This document shows, in pieces, positions 8,546 through 15,517 of a stretch of 64,000 bases of DNA. Numbering within the stretch: position 1 is the first letter of the stretch; each line of letters begins with the position of its first letter. Origin of the DNA: Curtobacterium flaccumfaciens (lineage in GTDB: Bacteria; Actinomycetota; Actinomycetes; Actinomycetales; Microbacteriaceae); contig NZ_SNVW01000006.1 of NCBI RefSeq assembly GCF_004361695.1, forward strand, positions 124,001 through 188,000. The letters run 5' to 3'. The position numbers and the translations under genes were made by a program. Under the pieces are notes generated by a model. The model did no database searches and had not been told where the DNA came from. It was given only the letters and a program-made list of their open reading frames with translations.

Positions 8546-8613
8546 GGTGTTCTCCGTTTCGTGGGGTGGCGGGCCGGGCGGCTGCGAGGTCGCGCCGGCC
8601 CGCCGGTGGTGGG

Positions 8614-10062
8614 TCAGGCGTTGCGGGTCGTGAGGACGTTCTCGTTGACGTCCTCGAGGGAACGCCCGCGGGTCTCCGGGGCGAAGCGGGACGCGACCAC
8701 GAGGACCGCGTACATCACGGCGGCGAGTCCGAAGACACCGGCGAAGGCCCACGAGCCGTACAGGGCGATCGCGGCGAACGGCATGACCGCGCCGGCGATG
8801 TTGCCGATGCCGTTCACGATCGATGCCCCCGAGGCGCGGATCGCGGTCGGGTAGACCTCGGCCGTCCACGCCGCGAGCGTGGTGTTCGTCAGCATCGTGA
8901 AGAACTGGAACAGGGCGCCGAGCACCAGGATGGCGGCGGTGTCGTCGCCGAAGACCGCGAACGCCAGGGCCGTGAGGCAGCCGAGGACTCCGGCGGCGGC
9001 GACCAGCGGACGACGTCCGATCCGGTTGGCCAGCAGGGCAGCGGCCGTGCAGCCGAGGAGCGACCCGATGTTCATGATCATCGTGTACAGCAGGCTCTGC
9101 GAGACGGAGTAGCCGCGCTCGACGAGCAGGGTCGGCATGAGGAAGTTCAGGGTGACCTGCACGCCGAACGCCATCCACGAGGCGACCCCGATCGCGATCG
9201 TCCGGCGCAGCACGAGCTTGTGGAACACCGCGGCGGGCGACGAGTGCAGTGCGACGGGCGGCAGGTCGGCCGGGGTGAGCCGCACCGGGGGAACGGCGTC
9301 CGCCGGCGGCGTGAGCGTGTTCGACGCGAGGACCGCCAGCGAGCGGTTCGCCTCGTCGACACGGCCCTTGGAGAGCAACCAGCGCGGCGTCTCCGGCAGC
9401 TTGCGCCGGTACAGGACGACGAAGAGTGCTGGCAGCGCGAGGAGCACGAAGCTCCAGCGCCAGACGTGGTCGTCGCCGCCGAGCGGCACGGCGAGCGGGC
9501 CGAGCAGCAGCAGGAACAGGCCGTAGGAGAGGAAGTTGCCGATGCCGCCGGCACCGACGTTGATGGTGGCGATGAGGCCGCCGCGGTACTTCGTCGCGAC
9601 CATCTCGGACAGCATCGCGATGCCGATCATGAACTCGCCGCCGACGCCGACGCCGACGATGAAGCGGCTGACGAGCAGCATGTCGAAGTTGAACGACACG
9701 GCGCTGAGCAGACCGCCGAGCGTGTAGACGAGCAGGTTGAGGCCGAGCGAGAACCGCCGGCCGTACTTGTCCGCGAGCCAGCCGGCCAGGAAGCGTCCGA
9801 CGAGCCCGCCGATGACGGTGGCGGTGTTGATCGTCGAGAGCTGCACGTCGCCGATGGCGAGGGAGGCCTTGATGTTCGTGGCCATGGCGCCGACGGAGTT
9901 CTGTTCGAGCGTGTCGAAGAACTCCCCGGCGAGGATGAGCATGAGGACCCAGAACTGCGCTCGGGTGAAGCCGATCGAGTCGAGGGCGGAGCCGACACCC
10001 CCACCGGAGGTCTCGGCGGCGGCGGTTCGGGTTGGTGCGGTGGAGCGGGTTACAGCAGACAT
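8614..10062 (-). CDS. MFS transporter (metabolite:H+ symporter / sugar-porter type)
   Basis: Twelve-segment major facilitator protein of 482 residues. The start is ATG at 10062 with GGAG about 8 nt upstream. Signatures are GRFLAGWLADKYGRR between segments 2 and 3, KLPETPRWLLSKGR in the central loop, NRIGRR in the second half and PETRGRSLEDV at the C-terminus. This pattern is typical of organic-acid and sugar porters. It follows the GntR gene on the same strand after a 115-nt gap carrying two GTATAC palindromes. The substrate is unknown. Confidence 0.85.
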   Translation of the reverse strand: MSAVTRSTAPTRTAAAETSGGGVGSALDSIGFTRAQFWVLMLILAGEFFDTLEQNSVGAMATNIKASLAIGDVQLSTINTATVIGGLVGRFLAGWLADKYGRRFSLGLNLLVYTLGGLLSAVSFNFDMLLVSRFIVGVGVGGEFMIGIAMLSEMVATKYRGGLIATINVGAGGIGNFLSYGLFLLLLGPLAVPLGGDDHVWRWSFVLLALPALFVVLYRRKLPETPRWLLSKGRVDEANRSLAVLASNTLTPPADAVPPVRLTPADLPPVALHSSPAAVFHKLVLRRTIAIGVASWMAFGVQVTLNFLMPTLLVERGYSVSQSLLYTMIMNIGSLLGCTAAALLANRIGRRPLVAAAGVLGCLTALAFAVFGDDTAAILVLGALFQFFTMLTNTTLAAWTAEVYPTAIRASGASIVNGIGNIAGAVMPFAAIALYGSWAFAGVFGLAAVMYAVLVVASRFAPETRGRSLEDVNENVLTTRNA

Positions 10063-10112
10063 TCGTAACTCCAGCAGGGGAAGAGTGAGGTGGGTGCACC
10101 GTGCGGTCACTC

Positions 10113-10177
10113 TTTTGTATACGAAAGGCTGTTTCGGGCTGGTTTCAGACGTGCAACGTTCTTGCTTCGTATACGTT
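10113..10177. promoter_or_regulatory. Paired GTATAC-core operators for the GntR regulator
   Basis: TTTTGTATACGAAA (10113-10126) and TTCGTATACGTT (10166-10177) are palindromes around GTATAC with centres 52 bp apart, lying between the GntR and MFS genes. GTATAC cores are a known FadR/VanR-subfamily operator style. The second site abuts the GntR stop codon. Confidence 0.6.
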
Positions 10178-10795
10178 CTACGCGTTCAGCGCGCGGTAGA
10201 TCGCTTCGTCGCGCCGGAGGTGCTCGTCCATCAGCAGCCCCGCCTGCACGGACGCGCCGCGCAGGATCGCCGCCGCGACGGCCGTGTGGTCACCGCTGCT
10301 CGACGCCACCTCTTCGCGCGTGACCCGCTCGAAGGCCCAGGCCGTCTGGTGGATGAGGTGCTCGATCATCGTCTCCAGTCGCGCGTTGCCCGACGCGCGG
10401 GCCACGAGCCCGTGGAAGGCGAACCGGGGAGACTGCGCGGCCTCGACCTCCTGGTCGGAGCGCTCCTCGTGCCCGACGGCGCGGAGCAGGTCGGCGCACT
10501 CGCCACCCGCACGCCGTGCGGCGAGTTCGGCAGCGAGGACCTCGAGCCCGCGGCGGATCTGCATGAGCTCGATGACGACCTCGGTCGACGAGTCAGCGAC
10601 GCGGACGCCCTTGAACTTCTCGGAGACGACGAAGCCCTCGGTCTCCAGCTGTCGCAGTGCTTCCCGCACGGGGACCCGGGAGACGCCGAACCGCTCGGCG
10701 AGCGCGTCCTCCTTCAGACGGGAGCCGCGAGCGAGCGTGCCGGCGATGATCTCGGCTCTGATGGCCTTGAGGACCGATGCCGGCTTGGACTCCAC
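10178..10795 (-). CDS. GntR-family (FadR/FCD) transcriptional regulator
   Basis: Winged-helix DNA-binding domain in residues ~5-70 (LKEDALAERFGVSRVPVREALRQLE), then an all-helical FCD ligand domain with the metal-ligand pattern around RFAFHGLVARASGN and a final LLMDEHLRRDEAIYRAL helix. It has 205 residues. GTG start at 10795 lacks a clear ribosome site and may be leaderless. It is first in the set leading to MFS, binding protein and cyclodeaminase, and probably senses their substrate and represses them through the GTATAC sites. Confidence 0.85.
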   Translation of the reverse strand: MESKPASVLKAIRAEIIAGTLARGSRLKEDALAERFGVSRVPVREALRQLETEGFVVSEKFKGVRVADSSTEVVIELMQIRRGLEVLAAELAARRAGGECADLLRAVGHEERSDQEVEAAQSPRFAFHGLVARASGNARLETMIEHLIHQTAWAFERVTREEVASSSGDHTAVAAAILRGASVQAGLLMDEHLRRDEAIYRALNA

Positions 10796-10925
10796 GGCAC
10801 GATGGTATTGGAGCGAGCGTGCGCTAAGGTCGGAGGTAGAGGGAAAAACACCGCGTTGCTCCGGCAGCCGGTACCGCGTACACGTCTCACAGGAGTCGTC
10901 ACTTCTTCATCGAAGGAGTGCCTCC

Positions 10926-12470
10926 GTGCCCGTACCGTCCAAGCCCGTACCGTCCAAGCCCGTACCGTCCAAGCCCGTACGATCCGACCCCGTCCCATCG
11001 CAGCCCGTTCGTCTGCGCGACTCGTGGGTGGCGCTCGCCGGCCTGTCCGCGGTGTTCCTCTTCGAGATGCTCGACAACTCGGTCCTGAACGTCGCGCTCC
11101 CCACCGTCGGCCGTGACCTCGCCGCGTCCACCACCGCGCTGCAGTGGGTCTCCGGCGCCTACTCGGTGGCGTTCGGCGGCCTGATGCTCCTCTTCGGAGC
11201 CGTCGCCGACCGGGTGGGTCGCCGCCGCGTGATGCTCGTGGGCCTGACGCTCCTCGCGGTCGTGAGTATCCTGACGGCGTTCGTCACCTCCGTGGACGAG
11301 CTCATCGTGATCCGCGCGCTCATGGGCGTCGCCGCCGCGATGACGACACCCGGGTCGATGGCCCTGGCGTTCCGCCTGTTCTCGAGCGACGAGCTGCGGG
11401 TCCGAGCGCTCACGGTCATCTCCACCGCCGGGCTCGTCGGCCTCGCCGCGGGACCGACCATCGGCGGCTTCGTCCTGGCGGTGGCCCCGTGGCAGGTGCT
11501 CCTCATCGCGAACGCACCCATCGCCGCGGTCGCGTTCATCGGCATCCGGGCCGGGATCGCGGTCGACCAGCCGGACGACCTGCACCGTGACCCCGTGGAC
11601 GTCGTCGGAGCCGTCCTCGGGACGGCGACCGTCGTCGGCGTCCTGGTCACGCCGACGCTGCTCGTCGACGGTGGCGCGCGCTCCCTCGGCTGGGGAGCCG
11701 CGATCGTCACCGTCGTCGTCGGGATCCTCTTCGTCGTGCGGGAGCGCACCGCTCGCCACCCGTTGCTCGACCTCCGCCTCGTCGCACAGCCGCTCGTCGC
11801 CAGTGGGCTCGCGTACAAGGCCGCCGCGGGACTCGCCATGGCCGGGCTCTCGTACCTCGTCACGCTGCAGCTGCAGTTCGCCTGGGGATGGCCGCCGGCG
11901 CTCGCCGCGGTCGGCACGCTCCCACAGGTGGTCGTCCTGCTCGCCAGCGGGCGCTTCGTCGGCCCGTTCGTCCGCCGTGTCGGCCTCGACCGTGCCGCGT
12001 GGACGAGCGCTGCGGCGGTCGTCGCCGGCCTCGCCGTGTTCGCCGCCACCGCCCGCCTCGGGTACCCGTTCGTCCTCGTCGCCCTGGTCCTCGTCGCCGC
12101 CGGGATGCGCGTCGTCGGAGTCGTCGCCGGCAACAACGTCCTCAAAGGCCTGCCCGAGGACCGCACGTCGATCGGCGCGGCCCTGGTCGACACCGCCAGC
12201 GAGATCGCGACGGCGGTCGGCATCGCGGCCACCGGCACGATCCTCGCGGCCCTCGTCGCCGGCAGCATCACGTCCACCCCGTGGACGCCGGCCCGGATCG
12301 ACGCGTTCGACGGTGCCACCTCGATCGCCGGGGCCGTCATCACCGGAGTCGCAGCCGTCCTCGTCGGCATCGGCCTCGTCACCGCTCGCCGCGCGGCACC
12401 CGACCCGTCGATCCCGGCGACCGCGGCAACCACCCCCACCACCACCGACCTGGAGCCCACCGATGCCTGA
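10926..12470 (+). CDS. MFS drug-type exporter (DHA2, EmrB/QacA-like)
   Basis: Membrane exporter with about 14 predicted segments, 514 residues. GTG at 10926 follows GAAGGAG by 7 nt. Motif A appears as GAVADRVGRRRVM, and LDNSVLNVALPTVGRDL is the DHA2 opening. The N-terminus before segment 1 consists of five near-identical PVPSK-type pentapeptides from a 15-bp tandem repeat. It overlaps the downstream esterase gene by 8 nt, so the two are co-translated. The divergent GntR gene starts 130 bp away and might share regulation, but no operator is seen here. Confidence 0.87.
   Translation: MPVPSKPVPSKPVPSKPVRSDPVPSQPVRLRDSWVALAGLSAVFLFEMLDNSVLNVALPTVGRDLAASTTALQWVSGAYSVAFGGLMLLFGAVADRVGRRRVMLVGLTLLAVVSILTAFVTSVDELIVIRALMGVAAAMTTPGSMALAFRLFSSDELRVRALTVISTAGLVGLAAGPTIGGFVLAVAPWQVLLIANAPIAAVAFIGIRAGIAVDQPDDLHRDPVDVVGAVLGTATVVGVLVTPTLLVDGGARSLGWGAAIVTVVVGILFVVRERTARHPLLDLRLVAQPLVASGLAYKAAAGLAMAGLSYLVTLQLQFAWGWPPALAAVGTLPQVVVLLASGRFVGPFVRRVGLDRAAWTSAAAVVAGLAVFAATARLGYPFVLVALVLVAAGMRVVGVVAGNNVLKGLPEDRTSIGAALVDTASEIATAVGIAATGTILAALVAGSITSTPWTPARIDAFDGATSIAGAVITGVAAVLVGIGLVTARRAAPDPSIPATAATTPTTTDLEPTDA
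10929..11003. repeat. 15-bp tandem repeat encoding PVPSK units
   Basis: Three exact copies of CCCGTACCGTCCAAG (10929-10973) followed by two diverged copies (10974-11003). Each unit adds five residues in frame at the cytosolic N-terminus of the MFS exporter, so length changes would not break the gene. Confidence 0.9.
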
Positions 12471-13455
12471 CACGATCGTCCGCCCGCCCTTCGACCCCGA
12501 ACTCGCCGTCTTCCTCACCGCGCTCGGAGCACGAGGCCCCTTCACGCTCACGCCGGAGTCGATCGCCCGCATGCGCCGCCTCGACGTGACCGAGGACGAA
12601 CTCGACGAGCGTCTCCGGTCGCGCGGCTGGGAACGGCGGAGCGTCCGCGTGCCCGGGTACCTCGGCGAACCCATCGACCTGGCGGTCATCCAGCGGATCG
12701 GACGCACCGGCCCGACGACCGGCGTCTACACGATCCACGGCGGCGGCATGGTGTTCGGCCACCACCTCGGCAACCTCGACTCCTACGACGACTGGCTCCT
12801 CGACCACGACGTCGTCCTCATCAGCGTCGACTACCGCCTCGCACCCGAGTACCCGGACCCCTACCCCGTGGAGGACTGCTACGCCGGCCTCGTCTGGGTC
12901 GCCGCGCACGCGGCAGAGCTCGGCATCGACCCCGAGCGCATCGTGCTCGCCGGGCAGAGCGCGGGCGGAGGGCTCGCAGCGGGCACCGCCCTCCTCGCCC
13001 GTGACCGGGGCGGCCCGACGATCGCGGCGCAGGTGCTGGTGTCGCCGATGCTCGACGACCGCGACGCCACCGTGTCCACGAAGCAGATCGACGGGGTCGG
13101 CGTCGCCGACCGGCAGATGACGCGGTTCGGCTGGGACGCCCTCCTCGGAGCACGCCGCGGCACCGAGGACGTCTCGGAGTACGCCGCTCCGGCGCGCGCC
13201 ACGGACCTGTCACATCTCCCGCGCACGTACATCGACTGCGGCAGCGCCGAGGTCTTCCGTGACGAGACCGTCGCGTTCGCCAGCGGACTCTGGGCCGCGG
13301 GGGTCGACGCGGAACTGCACGTCTGGCCGGGGGCGTTCCACGGCTTCACCAGCATGCAGCCGCACGCGGTCATCTCGAAGCGCGCGACGGCAGCGCTGGC
13401 CGACTGGACGGAGCGACTGCTCGGCGCACGACAGCCGGTCGCACCCCGGAGCTGA
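12463..13455 (+). CDS. Alpha/beta-hydrolase (HSL-type esterase)
   Basis: A 330-residue cytosolic esterase/lipase of the hormone-sensitive-lipase family. The oxyanion-hole motif is HGGGMVFG (near residue 87), the nucleophile elbow is GQSAGG (near 167), and the acid and base lie in the later DETVAF and GAFHGF segments. ATG at 12463 lies inside the 3' end of the MFS gene, preceded by CTGGAG. The pairing with an exporter is common for detoxification or scavenging, but the substrate is not evident. Confidence 0.87.
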   Translation: MPDTIVRPPFDPELAVFLTALGARGPFTLTPESIARMRRLDVTEDELDERLRSRGWERRSVRVPGYLGEPIDLAVIQRIGRTGPTTGVYTIHGGGMVFGHHLGNLDSYDDWLLDHDVVLISVDYRLAPEYPDPYPVEDCYAGLVWVAAHAAELGIDPERIVLAGQSAGGGLAAGTALLARDRGGPTIAAQVLVSPMLDDRDATVSTKQIDGVGVADRQMTRFGWDALLGARRGTEDVSEYAAPARATDLSHLPRTYIDCGSAEVFRDETVAFASGLWAAGVDAELHVWPGAFHGFTSMQPHAVISKRATAALADWTERLLGARQPVAPRS

Positions 13456-13503
13456 GGCAGGACGAACTCGAACGACGAGAGGCAGGACGAACTCGAACGA
13501 CGA
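13454..13503. repeat. Exact 25-bp tandem duplication at the esterase stop codon
   Basis: GAGGCAGGACGAACTCGAAC plus five more bases occurs at 13454-13478 and again at 13479-13503 with no mismatch. The first copy begins one base into the stop codon, so the duplication lies just outside the coding region and runs into the terminator. Confidence 0.9.
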
Positions 13504-13531
13504 AGGGCCGCCCGATCGGGCGGCCCTTCGT
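13500..13531. terminator. Bidirectional terminator between esterase and tRNA-Gly
   Basis: A perfect 32-nt inverted repeat (ACGAAGGGCCGCCCGA and its complement), GC-rich with short AA/TT flanks. It lies between the rightward esterase and the leftward tRNA, so it can serve both. Confidence 0.8.
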
Positions 13532-13538
13532 GCATCGG

Positions 13539-13609
13539 AGCGAGTGACGGGAATCGAACCCGCGCTACCAGCTTGGGAAGCTGGAGTTCTACCATTGAAC
13601 TACACTCGC
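13539..13609 (-). tRNA. tRNA-Gly, anticodon CCC
   Basis: The minus strand folds into a full cloverleaf: acceptor GCGAGTG/CACTCGC, a D arm with GTTCAATGGTAGAAC, anticodon stem CCAGC/GCTGG around loop TTCCCAA (anticodon CCC), and T arm GCGGGTTCGATTCCCGT. It is 71 nt without CCA, which is not encoded. A TAGGCT -10 box lies about 25 bp upstream. Confidence 0.95.
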
Positions 13610-13860
13610 GCGCCCGCTCAGCGGGACGACGCAAGCCTAGCGGATTCTCTGCAGGGTCGTGAGCAGCGCCCGACCGAGCGCCGACCGTGCGCCCGACGCG
13701 AGCCGTCCGACGGAGGCGATCCGCGCCTCCAGGCCGTGGCCGAGCCGACCACCTGCCGGAGCCGAGTACCCGCTGTGAGCCCGCCCGCCTGACGGACAGG
13801 TGTCGTCCCCGTGTGTACCGTCCAGGTGGATCGAGCGACCCCGAACCGAGGAGGACCCGG

Positions 13861-14973
13861 ATGGTCAGGCATCCCCTCATCGACGACGTGGTCGGCCCCG
13901 CCATCGTGGTCGATTCCGCCTCGCCGGTGGTCTGGTTGACCGACGCGTTCGCCTCCCTGCTCCGACGGGCCTCCGAGTCCGGCCGCATGGTCGTGCTCCG
14001 TACCGGCCGCGACGCCGCGGTCACCCCCGCGCTCCGACACGCACTCGGCGCACACGGCGCGGCCTGGGCTGTGACCGACCCCGACGGCACGCTGCGGGAC
14101 GGGCGGACCGGCGTCGCCGCCTCGGGTGTCGAGGACTTCGTCCAGCAGGGTCCGGAACTGCTCGGCACGCCGTCGCCGGCGCACCCGGTCGCGGTCGACT
14201 CCGTCCGCCAGATCAGCATCGACCTCACCCTGCGGCACCACTCCGGACGCGCGATCGACATCGGCTCCGCGATCGAGGCGCTGTGCGAGACCGTCGGCAC
14301 CTGCCCCACCCGGTGGGGGACCGCCGAGCCGCTCACCGCACCGTGGGACCGCTGGGTCGTGACGCAGTACGCGAAGCACGAGGCGCCCGCGGTGTCGACC
14401 TCGTACGCCGTCGGCGAGGGCTTCTCCGCCACCATGACCGCGCACCTGCTGGACGGGGTCGTCGTCGAGACGATGTCCGCGGTGCTCACCATCCCCGAGG
14501 ACGGCACCGACCCGGCGCTCGCGTCGAAGCTCCTCGACGCCGTCCACCGTGTCGCCGAGGACGTGGAACCCGTCTTCGGCGTCGTGATGCAGCGCCGGGG
14601 CGACGCCGACCACCTGGTCCGCGCCGTGTCGCACGGCGAGCCCGCGCCGCTCGCCGTCGTCGTCGGGCCCGAGGCGGCGGAGTTCCTCGACCGCGACGGC
14701 GTCTGGCCGCCCCCGCGCACCACGACCTCGACGTTCGGCGGCGGCGGACTCGTCGTGCGGTTCGACGACGGGTGGGAAGCGCTCGAGTCCTTCCTCGACC
14801 GCATCGACGAGGACCGCTTCCTGCAGCTCGTCGGCGGCGCACCGCTCGACCCCGCGCACGACGAGGGCGCACTCGACGGGCACGTCGGCGGCACCGGCAG
14901 CAGCGCGGGCACCGGCGGTGTCGGCCGCTCCGGCTCGGACTCGCCCGTGATGGGTGGCCAGGGTGCCCCGTGA
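13861..14973 (+). CDS. Unknown actinobacterial protein, possibly DUF6177-like (C-terminal half)
   Basis: A 370-residue protein starting at ATG 13861 with AGGAGG 9 nt upstream. It has no signal peptide or membrane segment. The opening (HPLIDDVVGPAIVVDSASPV, then LRRASESGRMVVLRTGRDAA and WAVTDPDGTLRDGRTG) recalls, from memory, the C-terminal half of DUF6177 proteins often encoded with type VII secretion genes. The middle continues with acidic alpha/beta sequence and the tail is Gly/Ser-rich. The following gene overlaps it and resembles the N-terminal half of the same family. No other type VII genes are in the window. Treat the family link as tentative. Confidence 0.5.
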   Translation: MVRHPLIDDVVGPAIVVDSASPVVWLTDAFASLLRRASESGRMVVLRTGRDAAVTPALRHALGAHGAAWAVTDPDGTLRDGRTGVAASGVEDFVQQGPELLGTPSPAHPVAVDSVRQISIDLTLRHHSGRAIDIGSAIEALCETVGTCPTRWGTAEPLTAPWDRWVVTQYAKHEAPAVSTSYAVGEGFSATMTAHLLDGVVVETMSAVLTIPEDGTDPALASKLLDAVHRVAEDVEPVFGVVMQRRGDADHLVRAVSHGEPAPLAVVVGPEAAEFLDRDGVWPPPRTTTSTFGGGGLVVRFDDGWEALESFLDRIDEDRFLQLVGGAPLDPAHDEGALDGHVGGTGSSAGTGGVGRSGSDSPVMGGQGAP

Positions 14974-15310
14974 CGTGACCCTGCTCTGCCGCGCGCCGGT
15001 CGAGACGCGCGACGTCGCCGAGGCCCTGCTCCTGCACGACGAGTCGTGGGGCGTGCGGGCCCTCGACGACGGCCCGATGGTGCAGGTCTGCCGTGACGCC
15101 ACGCACCCCGTCATCACCGTGCTCGGGGTGCGCCGGGTCGACTCCCTCGACGAGGTCCAACGCATCCTGCCCGACGCCCCGACCCTCGGGACGCCGCTGT
15201 GGTGGGTGGACACGGTGACCCCGGCGGGTGCCGACGGCGAGTCCGGGATCACCGCCGCGCTCGAGGCAGCGATGGACCTCGACGCCGTCTGCATCGTGCA
15301 CGGCGACTGA
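14954..15310 (+). CDS. Unknown protein paired with the preceding gene, possibly DUF6177 N-terminal half
   Basis: GTG at 14954 overlaps the upstream gene by 20 nt; GTGs at 14963 and 14975 are alternatives because no clear ribosome site decides. About 118 residues: VTLLCRAPVETRDVAEALLL, then GPMVQVCRDATHPVITVLGV and TLGTPLWWVDTVTP. The last two segments recall the beta-rich N-terminal part of DUF6177 proteins. If so, one family would be split into two genes in reversed order here. This is inference from remembered sequence patterns. Confidence 0.5.
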   Translation: MARVPRDVTLLCRAPVETRDVAEALLLHDESWGVRALDDGPMVQVCRDATHPVITVLGVRRVDSLDEVQRILPDAPTLGTPLWWVDTVTPAGADGESGITAALEAAMDLDAVCIVHGD

Positions 15311-15517
15311 GGACTTCCCCCGTTCTGGGGCTCGCCCCGGGGTCGTCGGCGCGCTCTCCTGCGGCGGATTGCCCGGGCGTGTCCCCAGTTGTGGTGCGAT
15401 CGCCCGGTTCGAGACCCGTGAGTACTCGGAGCACCCCTACGGTGTGAAGACCCGAGCCGACGAGCCGGGCGCGCACGCTCCTCGTCGGCACCGCTCTTCT
15501 CACTGAACAGGGCTCCA

